A DNA stretch of 64,000 nt from Saussurea involucrata (taxonomy: Eukaryota > Streptophyta > Magnoliopsida > Asterales > Asteraceae). The first letter of the stretch is position 1; each line of letters opens with the position of its first letter. A program made the translations under genes and the position numbers. The DNA lies in contig CM066312.1 of NCBI GenBank assembly GCA_033807775.1, forward strand, positions 27,625,696 to 27,689,695. Reading direction: 5' to 3'. Under the pieces are notes generated by a model. That model saw only the letters and a program-made list of their open reading frames with translations. It did no database searches and was not told where the DNA came from. Positions 20,206 to 32,545 of this stretch are shown piece after piece.

Positions 20206-20888
20206 GTTAGTGTTATAAATAGATAAAGTGCGGTTTATTTTATTTCAACGTATAATAGTGTTATATATAGATGTTGCGGTTTATTTTATTTCAACGTATA
20301 CTAGTGTTATATATAGAGGTTGCGGTTTATTTTATTTCAACGTATAATAGTGTTATATATAGATGTTGCGGTTTATTTTATTTCAACGTATAATAGTGTT
20401 ATATATAGATGTTGCGGTTTATTTTATTTCAACATATAATAGTGTTATAAATAGATAAAGTGCGGTTTATTTTATTTCAACGTATAATAGTGTTATATAT
20501 AGAGGTTGCGGTTTATTTTATTTCAACGTATAATAGTGTTATATATAGATGTTGCGGTTTATTTTATTTCAACGTATAATAGTGTTATATATAGATGTTG
20601 CGGTTTATTTTATTTCAACATATAATAGTGTTATAAATAGATAAAGTGCGGTTTATTTTATTTCAACGTATAATAGTGTTATATATAGAGGTTGCGGTTT
20701 ATTTTATTTCAACGTATAATAGTGTTATATATAGATGTTGCGGTTTATTTTATTTCAACATATAATAGTGTTATAAATAGATAAAGTGCGGTTAATTTTA
20801 TTTCAACGTATCATATTGTTATATATAGATGTTGCGGTTTATTTTATTTCAACGTATAATAGTGTTATATATAGATGTTGCGGTTTAG
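20206..20888. repeat. Tandem array 1 in intron 1: about 15 copies of a 46-47 bp unit
   Basis: The unit is built on TAGTGTTATATATAGATG plus TTGCGGTTTATTTTATTTC. Three variants (ATAAATAGATAAAG, TAGAGGTTG, TAGATGTTG) recur in a repeating order, so there is higher-order structure. The array begins about 25 bases upstream of the exon 2 acceptor. Confidence 0.92.
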
Positions 20889-21434
20889 GGACCCTAGTTG
20901 TCATTCTTAAAAGTTTAGGGACCTAATTGGCATTCTTAAAAGTTTAGGGACCTAAATTGTCATTCTTAAAAGTTTAGGGACCTAAGTTGTCATTCTTAAA
21001 ACCGTAGGGACCTAAGTTGTCATTCTTAAAAGTTTAGGGACCTAATTGGCATTCTTAAAAGTTTAGGGACCTAAATTGTCATTCTTAAAAGTTTTGGGAC
21101 CTAAGTTGTCATTCTTAAAACCGTAGGGACCTAAGTTGTCATTCTTAAAAGTTTAGGGACCTAATTGGCATTCTTAAAAGTTTAGGGACCTAAATTGTCA
21201 TTCTTAAAAGTTTAGGGACCTAAATTGTCATTCTTAAAAGTTTAGGGACCTAAGTTGTCATTCTTAAAATCGTAGGGACCTAAGTTGTCATTCTTAAAAG
21301 TTTAGGGACCTAATTGGCATTCTTTAAAGTTTAGGGACCTAAATTGTCATTCTTAAAAGTTTAGGGACCTAAGTTGTCATTCTTAAAACCGTAGGGACCT
21401 AAGTTGTCATTCTTAAAACCGTAGGGACCTAAGT
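20886..21434. repeat. Tandem array 2 in intron 1: about 18 copies of a 30-bp unit
   Basis: The unit is AGTTTAGGGACCTAAGTTGT plus CATTCTTAAA. Four variants (CCGTAGGG..AAGTTG, TTTAGGG..AATTGG, TTTAGGG..AAATTG, TTTAGGG..AAGTTG) recur in the same order, giving a higher-order unit of about 120 bp. There are no unique spacers. Confidence 0.92.
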
Positions 21435-22045
21435 TAACATTTTTTTTATAAAAAAAACACATTCTTAATAATTTTTTTATAAAAACACACTCTTAACAAT
21501 TTTTTTTATAAAAAAACACATTCTTAACATTTGTTTATAAAAACACACTATTTAGAATTATTTTTATAAAAACAATCTCTTAACAATTTTTTTTATAAAA
21601 AACATTCTTAACAAGTTTTTTTTTTATAAAAATACATTCTTAACAATTTTTTTTTATAAAAACACACTTTTAAGTATTATTTTTATAAAAACACACTCTT
21701 AACAATTTTTTATAAAAAAACACATTTTTAACAATTTTTTATAAAAACACATTCTTAACAATTTTTTTTTTTTATAAAAAACACACTCTTAACAATTTTT
21801 TTATAAAAACACTCTTAACAATTTTTTAAAAAAAAAATCATTCTTAACATTTTTTTATAAAAACACACTTTTAAAAATTATTTTTATAAGAACACACTCT
21901 TAACAATTTTTTTTTATAAAAACACATTGTTAACAATTTTTTTATAAAAAAACACATTCTTAACAATTTTTTATAACAACACACTTTTAAGAATTATTTT
22001 TATAAAAACACACTTTTAACAATTTTTTTATAAAAATACTCCTAT
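21435..22045. repeat. Tandem array 3 in intron 1: degenerate units of about 30 bp
   Basis: Units of the form CATTCTTAACAATTTTTTTT followed by ATAAAAACA repeat with variable T and A runs. The array abuts array 2 directly and fades out towards exon 1. Confidence 0.85.
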
Positions 22046-22238
22046 AACAACATACACATTATAACATACAAATATCACATTCAAACATAAAACCATACAT
22101 ATCATATATCTTAAAAATGTTAAACATAGAACATATTCAATAATAACAAAAGTTATAAACACTCTAACAACATACAAATCATATATCTTAACTTAAAATA
22201 ACATACAAAAAATAACAAAAAACATAAGGAAAACATAC

Positions 22239-22259
22239 CACAGAGGTAATACGAGACAT
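22239..22259 (-). CDS. Putative first exon of the Ulp1 gene
   Basis: ATG at 22257-22259 opens seven codons (MSRITSV), then a strong donor GTATGTTTTCC. Joining to the acceptor TATGTAG before 20179 keeps phase 0. The intron of 2059 bp holds all three tandem arrays. The assignment rests on the splice signals and the well-placed TATA box. Confidence 0.55.
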
Positions 22260-22389
22260 CTTCACAAAACCCGAACGCGTATTCCACACGACAAAATTGA
22301 GAGAGTGGGAGAAAATTGAGAGAGTTTGATTAAAAATTAAGAGAGTTATTAAAAAAATGGGGTGTGGCCGGTTTGGTCCCCCACCCCTC

Positions 22390-22396
22390 TTATATA
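22390..22396 (-). promoter_or_regulatory. TATA box for the MULE Ulp1 gene
   Basis: On the minus strand this reads CACTATATAAGAGG, about 130 bases upstream of the exon 1 ATG. The leader has repeated AACTCTCT motifs. It lies about 75 bases inside the right terminal repeat, so transcription would start at the edge of the element and run inward. Confidence 0.55.
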
Positions 22397-22472
22397 GTGC
22401 GGCGATAGAGAAAAGAAAGAGATAGGGTTTGGCTCACAAAGATTTGTAGGGTTAACCCCATGCCGACGCATG

Positions 22473-22736
22473 GCGGGTTAGCCCGCGATCGCGGGATCCC
22501 AACGCGGGCAGGGACTAAAACTGTCAACACGGGCATTCTTGAAGGGGAAAAGATGGACCGCGGGCATTTTTGAGGGACCAACGCGGGCCATTTGGGCGAA
22601 GTTTGGTGACACGTGGGCCTGAGGCCCGCGATCGCGGGGCCCACCGCGGCTTTTTGGGGCATTTAGGTAAGATGAGAGAGATTTGTGGCATTTCAGTAAC
22701 AAGATGTTTGACTTTTGCCATTTTAATTAATTTCCT
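22473..22736 (-). repeat. Right terminal inverted repeat of the MULE
   Basis: About 264 bp are inverted relative to 15146-15408, with the same two CCCGCGATCGCGGG palindromes (22482-22495 and 22625-22638) at matching positions. Confidence 0.9.
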
Positions 22737-22745
22737 TTTTAAAAT

Positions 22746-22964
22746 TTAAGGGGGTAAAAGTTTTTAATTAAAAAAGAAAATAAAAGTCATCTTTTTATAT
22801 GCGTGAGATTGAAATTATCTTCATTTTTTTTACCCCTAATCACCTTAGTTAATAATTTCAATTAAAAACTCTAGTCGATATGAGTCATTGGATCAATAGA
22901 GATGGAAGGGCCGAGATCCGTCACATGTGCACAATGAAAAATGAGTTTTCATTTGAACTTTCCC

Positions 22965-23042
<78 letters not shown>

Positions 23043-23783
23043 TAGCGGTGTACCCGTGCAATGCACCGGGTGAGAAATGTATAAAAGTTATTGTAAATGG
23101 ATAATAAAAAGTCCATAAGCGTGTAACTTAGTTGACAAAGGGGTGTAGCTACTTTGCTTAAATACACAACAGATTCAAAAGGTTGAATCTTTTGAGAGAG
23201 AAGAATGTAAACGATTTTGAAGTTTTTTAGTTTTATCGAAAATCATATATAAAGACCATCTCCTTTGCCTCAAACTATACATTTTCGGGAAAAAAAATAA
23301 ACACATAGGTTAGTTGTATGAATTTACTAAAAATTCTAAAACAATAATACCTTAAAAGGAAGTTTGACAACTTTATAATATCGAAGAGGTAAATCCTTGT
23401 ATTAGTTATATATATGACAATTATAGAAATTGTCTTTATTAAAATGTCACAAAACCCAATTTTGTTGTGCCATTCGGTTAGTAATTGCTGAAGTGCCATA
23501 AAAAACTAAATATGTCACAAATATGAACAAAGACTTATGGTTTTGATATATTTATTTATAAGATATAAATTTAAATAACATGTACGATATATTTCAAATA
23601 AATGATATTTTTAATATACATTTAATTTACATATACACTATGCAATTCTTTTGAAGACAATAACGCATAGAAAAACCAAAACTAAATTATTTTTTAACAT
23701 AATTACAGCCATGTACTTCTTACTTCCATCTGGGCGTGTCTCACGCCTCCATCGTAGCATAAGTGCAAAAACATGATATTTCT
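22746..23783. other. Intergenic DNA with a compound microsatellite
   Basis: A (CT)n run followed by an (AT)n run lies at about 22974-23041, then ACTAGCGGTGTACCCGTGCA. No gene is supported; frames crossing the microsatellite are artefacts. Confidence 0.6.
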
Positions 23784-24753
23784 TGTTGGTTCCGAAGGGT
23801 TATACAAGTATTAGTTTTTAGAAGGAGGGATTGAATATAAAAACAAGATTTTTATCTTTCTAAATTGTTTTATTGAATAAATCAAACAATTTACAGCTTG
23901 TTGCGGAATAAGATTAAGTACTAGACCTAATCTAAACAAACTATGAGAATCACTAAGTATTCTTGCAATAAGAATAAGAAAGAGGGAACAAAGAAAATTA
24001 AGAATACTTTTCTAAGGCACAAAGTAGTTCAGGGATGTTCACCTTCGAAATGAAGGTGCATTCCTCCTCTTTATACTACATGCATATAATGATGTCAGAA
24101 GGACTTTACACGTGTCACTGTTTGGTTGGATGCATGCTTCTGACTTTTGCAAACATGCTTTTGGCCGCATGGTGAACAGTGTAGTAGCAGAGTGGTTTGT
24201 ACGATCCTGGACAAAGGTATGTCCTTCTAACAAATCGTACAAAAGTGTGAAGGGAATAAGACAAACGTTTCTTATAGTGCAGGCTTCATGATCAGCGGTC
24301 GCTGAGTTGATCTTCTTCAGTGAGGCCTGAAAGAAGGCTGAAAGAAGGTCAGCTTTCGCTGAAGTCTTCTACTTGAAACATTGTGTGTTGTGGACTTGTC
24401 TTGGTTTCACTGATATCCGCATCAGATCATTAGTAGACTTGTCACTTGTTCATCAGCTTTGTCTTCGATTCAGCATTGAACTCTTTTGTCGCGAAACTTG
24501 TCTTCAGGGATTACAAATAAACATTTACAAATAACCAAACAGTGATCATCAGTGAAACTGAACAGACTCAGTTATCACTGATGTACATTTATCACTGAGG
24601 AATAATAAAGAGTAGTGGTTCCCCATCAGCGATACTGAACAAACTTAGTATTTATTCGTTGATGGTGAGACACTTATACATAATGTTTACTTATAACTTT
24701 CACTAAGTCATTCTAAGGGTCATCATCAAATCACTGAAGGGTTTGGATCAACA
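23784..24753 (-). mobile_element. Solo LTR (S) of the element B copia family
   Basis: On the minus strand it runs from TGTTGATCCAAAC (at 24753) to GGAACCAACA (at 23784), 970 bp. The flanks are TTTCT on the left and CTTCT on the right, a 5-bp target duplication with one mismatch. A TATA box (TATAAAGAGG) is read at about 24064-24073. It shares long stretches with the element B 5' LTR, including CATGCGG..AAAGTCAGAAGCAT and the ATTCCGCAACAA block near the end. A solo LTR is the usual product of LTR-LTR recombination. It also serves as an empty-site reference for insertions in B. Confidence 0.82.
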
Positions 24754-25990
24754 CTTCTATTTGGGCGAACCTCTTACGGTACAACACATTTCTCGGATAA
24801 TTGGCCTATAATCTGTTAACAATCTTTGTTAGTGAACATTATTTTTTCTCCTAGATACTGGAAATAGATGAGAAAGATGGGAGTGTGGAGTGCCAAATTT
24901 AGAAGCATAGGACAAGAAATTGGAGAAAACCAACTGCTGCAATACACGATGCCACGAAAGCCGCCATGGGGCGTCGTGGCTCAAGGCTTGTGGCTCACGT
25001 GACGTTATGTTGTGCCCTATGGCACAATATGGACTAATCCACGGTCTTTTGTTACACGATATTTTTTTTCTTTACGTTTTTAGTGTCTTATTTTCTAGTG
25101 TTTACTATATAACCTAATATAACCCGCTTATTATCATTGACTCGTCGATTAATAGTATAAAACATATGTTTTTATATATAATAAGTGGCCTCGTCGTGGC
25201 TCCTAAGGCTTGAGGCTTGGCCTCGCCGCCACGCTACGCCTCACGCCGTTTAGAACCTTGATATATAATAATACTAATTAGTAATTACAAGGCATAAACA
25301 AGTAATAACCTGCAATTGGTTGCAGATGTGCAAGAAACATCATAAAACCTTATAGTTTGAAGGAAGATAAAAATGTAATTTACTTTCATCCATCTAAAAT
25401 AGTTGGTGACTTGCCTTAAAATTGTCCCCGTCTTTCAGCAGCCCTCAAATCATTTACCAAGCTAACCATTTTCCTATCCAGAGTCATCAAGTAACTCTTC
25501 ATACATTTCCATTCCATCAGGCATCGACAACATTAACCTATACATAGAAACGATGAAATTGAAAGAATGGGAGAGTAATTACGAGATTTACAACATTTCT
25601 TCTACAACGAGTAGATGAAGCTATAATAGAACATCATAATGTTACCGCTTTTCCATCTAATATCTCGGTATCAACAAAAGTTTTGTAATTGCTAAAGTAT
25701 CTAGCTTTTGTTGTGCAAACATCGTTCACAAGATAAATGCCAAATCAGACAGTCCATTTGTTAAATTCCACTTTCGTAACAAAGGTTGCAGATGGTCAAA
25801 AAGGAGATTTGACAAATCTTTGTGCTTATTCTCTCCTAGCGTTGATGTATAATTTAAAAATATCATCTATATGCTCAAGAATCATTATTATGTTAAAGTA
25901 ACAAATAAATAGTTATAGAAGCCCAAATATAATACACTCACATTCAAACACCCCCTATGAAAATGCAGAACATTGACCGACATATCTGAC
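24754..25990. other. Unassigned region
   Basis: No coding region is supported. Around 24950-25250 two GC-richer stretches resemble each other in reverse (GTCGTGGCTCAAGGCTTG and CGTCGTGGCTCCTAAGGC). The sequence near 25390-25560, on the minus strand, could hold short decayed exons, but none gives a recognisable protein. Confidence 0.35.
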
Positions 25991-26004
25991 AGGTATATAA
26001 TTAC

Positions 26005-26281
26005 CTACAAATCACGCATTTTCGTTTTCAACTGCTGAATTTCATGATTCACTTCTGCTTTCCTCTAGAAACAGTTGATCTGGTTTTCATCTTGAGACTA
26101 AAAAAAACAGATCATATATTGGTAGTGTTAAGTGAAACTGGATTTGAAAAAAGAAGTAGAATATTAAATAATAAGACATGGTTGCCTAAACCTTGTTTAA
26201 TGGGTGAGAAAGCAATTGTTGTTCAAGTTTCTCAATCTGATTTACCAAGTCGACAAACTCAGGTTCTTCTGTGGCCATATC
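26005..26281 (-). pseudogene. Fragment of an MTR4/HEN2-type exosome RNA helicase gene
   Basis: Two adjoining exons with correct splice signals are visible: 26192-26281 (30 codons, containing EPEFVDLVNQIEKLE) and 26005-26097 (31 codons, containing RKAEVNHEIQQLK). These strings match the region after the helicase core of plant MTR4/HEN2 DExH helicases, which feed RNA to the nuclear exosome. Two TAG codons interrupt the second exon (26065-26067 and 26005-26007), both where the family has Gln, so both fit a C-to-T change of CAG. No other helicase exons were found nearby. This is a dead gene fragment, possibly captured by a transposon. Confidence 0.75.
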
Positions 26282-27481
<1,200 letters not shown>

Positions 27482-27907
27482 AAAACTATTTTATAAACCA
27501 GTGAAATCTAACAAACTGTCATTTTCATTGTGTAATTGAATGCAATTATTTCATGGAAGTTTTCATATGATGAAGTTATTTCATATAATTCTTTTCTTGA
27601 AGAAATTGTTTCATATATTTTTGTTTCTGTGTAAAAATGAAAATTGTTTCATGTATTTCTCATTTTGATGAAATTTGTTTCACATATTCTTGATTACTTA
27701 ACCATCATATATTTTTGATGAAATTGTTTCATATATTTTTTGATGAAATTGTTTCACTTCCTAAATTACTGCATAATATCTATTATTTTTTAATTTTTGT
27801 TTCAATCTTCTTCATCGTGCATGTTTGTTTATGTTTTTCGATTTTGTTTTATCCAATGTGCAGGTTTTGGTATTCTCCATCGTTTAGGTTTTTGCATAAT
27901 CACCATC

Positions 27908-28058
27908 TGTTGATCCAAACTCTCTCAGTAATTTGATGACGACTCGTAGAATATTTAGTGAAAATTACATTTAACATCTGTATGTATTAGTGTTTCGCCA
28001 TCAACGATGATATGTTGAGTATGTTCAGTTATCGCTGATAGCTTCTTATGTAAAAGTG
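27908..28058 (+). repeat. Element B 5' LTR, segment 1 (before F)
   Basis: This is the LTR start, recognised by match to the start of solo LTR S. The last five bases, AAGTG, are the target duplication of element F. LTR sequence resumes at 39618. Confidence 0.8.
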
Positions 28059-29317
28059 TGATAGGCGGGTTTACACCACCCTAAATCTACCGCAAGTGTA
28101 TGGTTCAAATCAAGTAATAGTACCTAGAAAGTACAAGTATCGAACCAAAGGAACCAGGTGTCAAGTACCACAATGTCTATGTATATTATTAACTAGACAA
28201 AAGCAACTTGATTTGTTTTGTTGATTGTTGGAACACGAATTAAAACTTTAATTAATTCAAATAAGAGAAAGAGTTGGAGGGTTGGTTTCTTCATGAAAAC
28301 AATCAATCAGCTAAACAGATTCGACATGATTGGAATAACTTCAGGATGAAAAGTATAATCACAAACAATTACTATACGCTATCAAGCTATAGCAAAAATC
28401 ATTTAAAACATTGTATCATCTTTCGATCTAAATAATTATAATTGAACAATCAGTGACTAAAACCACAAAGAACGACATATCATATTTCTATCTCAAAATC
28501 GTTCAAAACATAAAGGATTAATCAAATCTCAAAACTTTCTCAAAGGTTAAAAGATTCATAAAATCAAATAATAGTTGATCGGACTATTACAAGCATTAAG
28601 AACAATCCCAAATGTTTCATCCATCTAAACCAAAACAATCACATCTATCCGTAACACTAAACGATTATCAAACCATGATTCACACCAACCCCCCAACATG
28701 AACGGATTAGTTCATATTGGGGGTTTTAAAACTCATAAATGAAATAATGAAAATGAAAGTAAACATGCTTTGTTCTAAAAGAAATGAAATCTATAAACTC
28801 CCTGAAAAGCTTAAGCCGTCGATGAACGTACTCGATTCGCCTTTTGATTCTCGTTACTTGATGTTTCTAGCCCTCTTCTTGCCTTCAAAAATCGCCTTCT
28901 ATCTCCTAAAATCGCCCAGAGAGAGTCTCCAAACGTAACTGATGATGAATCCCCCCAACCCTAGCCGACATATAGAATAAAAACGGCCAGATGCTAGGCG
29001 CGTATGGAGGCGCGTGTTGGGTCGCGCCGTGAGGCGCGCAACACACTGGAATCTTCACAAAAAGGTAGTGACGCGTTTGGATTAGCGCCGCGAGCCGCGC
29101 CAGGCACTGTTTGACCCACAAAATCAGATTTTCTCATTTTTGCCCAGGAATGTTGCTAACTTGCTCCAATTGATCCAACAACTCTTCCATCACCAGTCAT
29201 TCATAATAGCATGTACTTTCTCACAAAAAAACCATTAAATTCTACTATTTTACTTGGAAACTCACAACCAACAGACCGATTTCGGGATCAAAATAATGTC
29301 GGAAAACGGCATTATCA
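28059..29317 (-). repeat. Left LTR of F (3' LTR in element orientation)
   Basis: It is 1259 bp. It contains a GC-rich block at 28993-29110 with GCGCC-centred words, unlike its AT-rich surroundings. Polypurine-type GGTTTGGGGTTGT lies on the minus strand just inside, at 29318-29330. Confidence 0.92.
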
Positions 29318-30769
29318 ACAACCCCAAACCGAGCGTTGCTTGTCCTCAAGCAAAATAGCGACATAAATAAGCATTCAACCACAAACCAAACAATCGCAAT
29401 TTCGTGTTGTCGAGAATATCATTAGTGATCTCTTGTAAACTCAAAAATCACCACAAGTTATCTGTGAGATGAACGAACAACCAGCAGACCTAGTTACGGA
29501 ATTCTAAACAGCAAAACTTTGGGGAAGGGAGCTATCAGATACCACACCACACTTGAGTGTACGTAGACTCAACACACACAGAGAGGATTTCGCCTTGACC
29601 CTACCTCACGGTTTGCTCTCTTCACTCGAGCCCTAGGGTTCACACATGTTGTCATGCTTTCAGAAGTTGGGTGCAAAGAATTTACAATAGCATGCATGAA
29701 CAACAATTAAACAAGAACGCACAATTATACACAAATTAATCTCAGAAAGAATCCATTATCAAGACTAGGACATAGAAATGTTGCTCTTCTTCTCTTTACA
29801 AACTCTCCATGCTGAACTTAGATCTTTAAATTGGCCATGGTTGCTGCTTTTGGATGAAGGTCAATGGATTTATGATGATAATTGGTGACCCTCCCCTTTT
29901 TCTTTCGTTCGCACTTCCTAACACTTCACTCAAACTCCTTAAACTGACCCCTCAGTTTTATTTTTTTTTGTTTGGCAAACCCCTTTATGACTGAGTTGCT
30001 GGGTTTGTGGCTGTTTTTTTTTAAATGAGGGGGTTACAACGGGTTTCATTTGGGAACCTTGAGTTGTGAAAAGCAGTGGGATTAGCAGCAACCAAGAAGC
30101 CTGATGTCTTCACACATGGTTTGTTCACAAAGATAGGCAAAAGCTTCACTTCCTATTCATATGGATGTATTTGGTAACAGATGCAAGTTATAGTGAGATC
30201 AACTACAACAACGACCAAAAGACTAAATGAGAAGTGTATCGAGTAATGTATAGTCTCTCGGAATCGAAGTTAGCAAGTGTATGGCTCAACAACTTCACGG
30301 GTGGTATCCACTAATGTCTCTAATGCATGCAGTCGCCTAGGTCCACCTTTGTGCTATATTATCCCTTCTAATTCCTCCCCCCAAAATTAGTGTCTTCGAA
30401 AACTCACACTAAGTCATGCTAAAAAGGTCGCCCACTCTTCACTATAAACAAGGTGATTGTTCAATCCACTGAGATCAACCAATGATAGACTCGACAAACC
30501 ACCCCAAACCACCCCAAACCAGACACAAACATTGTCCCCAATGGAACCAATAACATCACATAGAAAAATAATCACGAAAATTGCGATACGATACAGTCAT
30601 CCAACTAAACATAGAAACAAACGACAATGATGTTCATTACCAAATCAACAAAAAAAAATTACCCCACCATTCAATCGCCTCGTGCCCGTCTGCTCGGCTC
30701 CCCTTGTGTACGCCTCCTTCTCCTTGGATTTGATGGGCCCGCTTCATCTGGATTTGAAGTGCTAGTTGC
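29318..30769 (-). other. Element F internal spacer between env-position ORF and 3' LTR
   Basis: No coding frame is supported. This is long, non-coding 3' internal sequence as usually seen in Athila elements. The polypurine tract is at its left border. Confidence 0.6.
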
Positions 30770-31983
30770 CTACGAGTTTCCATCACTTCTCGTGTATCTC
30801 CTTCCTTCTAGTGCTGCAAACCCTTGACGCATCTCTAACTGCATATGGTATATCTGTTGCGCAAGTCCATGTATGTCAGTTCCGAGCTCCACCCCCTCCA
30901 TATCAGTTGTCGGATTGTAGTCGACATCATCATCATCATCATCATCATCATCCATGTCATCCACTCCTGCTGGAACGCGCATACGATTTCTCCCTCTATC
31001 AACGGCTTCCTTCCGATCGAACCGATTTGCCTCATTGACTTGCGCATTGTAGGTATGTCGATCGAAGGGTGGTGGTGGTGGTATCGTGACAGCAATGTCA
31101 CAGCCGGTATCCCTGCAAAATCTAGTTATTAAACACGAAAAGGGTAAAATGCCAACACTGTTGGTGCTAGATGCTGCGTCTATCAGTTGGAGCTGAATGA
31201 TGTGGCCTATATCCATCGGGAGGTTGAACTGGAGGTGGTAGAGGACTTTGGTGACATATGCATCAACGATATTGTCGTGGGTAGATGGCGTCAGGTTGCA
31301 CTTCAGAAATTTCATCCAAAGTGCGATCTCAGGTCGCAGCTCACTCTTTTTAATATTATGCCTGTGGGGAACCCAGATTTCTTTGCCACTCCTCCGTAAA
31401 GATGAGGACAAAACCGTGCTGTAGTGGGCATCGTTCCTGACACCGGGGATCGGAGTCAAACCAAATGTGGCACCAAGGTTATTAGGACGCGACACCGCAT
31501 AGTGGGCGCAAATCGCTTCCACCGACATCCGTACTAATCTTCCTCTTACCACCACCGAGTGAAACTCGTTAAAGGCAGGCGGTATCATGGCGGCGTAGAA
31601 ATCGAGAACTAACTCCTGATCGTATGGTTCCGGGTCATTAACAAATGTGGTCCACCCACGCTCTACAACTATCTCTTGCACCCTCACATTGGGTATCTCA
31701 TGTATTTGCATTCCTCTCTCGGCCAGACCGGTCTATTCTTCAATTGCTCTCTTCTCTGCTCGACTCGGCCGTTTGTGTGTTCAGTTAAAGCTTCTTTCTC
31801 TTCTGGGAGCAAGCTTAGGTAGTGGAACCAACGCCCAGCTGTGGATGGGTTAGTGCGCACCATATTTCCTTTGATCTTGATGTATGGTGGAAGTGGAGTA
31901 AAAATTGAAGCTTCTTGGTGGAATGGATGAACATCGGCTCTAGGAAGGTGTTTGAGAGAGAGAGAGACGGCTGCCAAATACAC
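30770..31983 (-). pseudogene. Athila ORF in the env position (retrotransposon ORF1-like)
   Basis: Two overlapping frames cover the protein: 31983-31684 (contains WFHYLSLLPEEKEAL) and 31711-30770 (313 aa). The second has the Athila/plant-transposon pattern VVERGWTTF, LVLDFYAAMIPP, VVVRGRLVRMSVEAICAHY, then a Pro run, an Asp run (GVDDMDDDDDDDDDVD, coded by ATC repeats on the plus strand) and a helical tail. It lies after integrase in element orientation. Its function is unknown; I see no clear membrane anchor. The two frames suggest a frameshift near 31710. An alternative is an internal start at the ATG at 31711. Confidence 0.7.
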
Positions 31984-32023
31984 TAGGGTTTGATAAAATG
32001 AGTGAGGGGGCCGAGAATCCTCT

Positions 32024-32545
32024 TTAAATACCTGCAGGAAGCCGGTGCGGATGACGGAGCGGGTCGGGTCGCGCCGAGAGGCACGCTGCGCACTGGACTA
32101 AAATCCATTCAGGATTCGGCACGTAGGGCGGTGCGATTCGGTTAGCGCCGAGAGACGCGCAGGGCTCTGGTTCCTTATCGAAACAGATGTTGGTGCGGAT
32201 GGTGGCGTAGATGGACCAGCACCATGGGACGCGCATCTTTAAAAAATATGAACATTCCCGTGTCCTGCGCGGATGGCTGCGCTGATGGACTAGCGCCGCC
32301 ATTAGCGCCAGGCACTGTTTTCCGTTTTTCTTTTTCTCTGCTCGCTTTCCTTAGGTTATCATCATGCGCGCTCTCAGGGTTCGAAATTTCACCTACAACA
32401 TACATAAACAAAAACAAACAAAAACAAAAGAAAGCACACAAAAATAATGAAAAAGAAAACAAAATAAAAATTGCGAATTAACCTATGGTGGGTTGCCTCC
32501 AACCTAGCGCCGTATTTTATGTCGTGGCACGACTTCTCAGTTCAC
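32024..32545 (-). other. Element F spacer with GC-rich GCGCC repeats
   Basis: No gene is seen. Between the integrase and the env-position ORF lie at least three diverged copies of a block of the type TTAGCGCCG-GAG-CGCGC-AGG-CTG (about 32040-32100, 32120-32180, 32260-32320). They resemble blocks in the F LTRs (28993-29110 and 39297-39412). Confidence 0.6.

Larger units (their letters stand above)
16906..22259 (-). pseudogene. DUF1985-Ulp1 protease gene carried by the MULE (about 13 exons, probably defective)
   Basis: I could assemble the gene from splice signals. Exon 1 is 22239-22259 (MSRITSV, donor GTATGT). Then come 20179-about 19850, 19810-19503, 19413-19324, 19190-18795, 18719-18630, 18551-18480, 18400-18329, 18249-18178, 18098-17988, 17907-17625, 17562-17392 and 17313-16906. 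Most junctions are phase 0 with GTAAGT-like donors. The order is DUF1985, Pro/Tyr-rich linker (SYPPPPSSSYP), repeated 24-residue exons, Lys/Gly-rich basic stretch, then the Ulp1 cysteine protease. Ulp1 enzymes process SUMO. Here the role is unknown, as in other MULE-borne copies. Defects are TAG at 19850-19852 with a frame change before 19810, TAA at 18522-18524, and a phase mismatch between 17625 and 17562. These argue for decay. Confidence 0.7.
15146..22736. mobile_element. Mutator-like element (MULE) carrying a DUF1985/Ulp1 gene
   Basis: The terminal inverted repeats of about 263 bp start GGGAAATTAATTAAAAT on the left and, on the other strand, AGGAAATTAATTAAAAT on the right. TTTTAAAAT borders both ends (15137-15145 and 22737-22745), the 9 bp expected for Mutator. 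Because TTTTAAAA is itself a palindrome, it could instead be part of the inverted repeat. The interior has a minus-strand gene ending in a Ulp1 (C48) protease, a second short frame, and long tandem-repeat arrays. No MURA transposase motifs were found, so the element is probably non-autonomous. Ulp1-carrying MULEs (Kaonashi-type) are known in plants, so the class is precedented. Confidence 0.85.

Noticed and set aside
20206..22045. Regular repeats that could be read as a CRISPR array
   Set aside because: The units are head to tail without unique spacers, the host is a plant, and the array lies in an intron.
22880..23104. Frame across the (CT)n(AT)n microsatellite
   Set aside because: The predicted protein is a Leu/Ser and Ile/Tyr dipeptide run, the usual artefact of a dinucleotide repeat.
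25016..25260. A microRNA-like inverted pair near GTCGTGGCTC words
   Set aside because: The two stretches pair only partly, with long bulges. I could not support a precursor or a repeat border.
30770..31711. A host gene on the minus strand with an Asp-rich acidic run
   Set aside because: Its position after integrase inside a bordered Athila element, and its VVERGW and VVRGRLVRMSV motifs, show it is the retrotransposon ORF.
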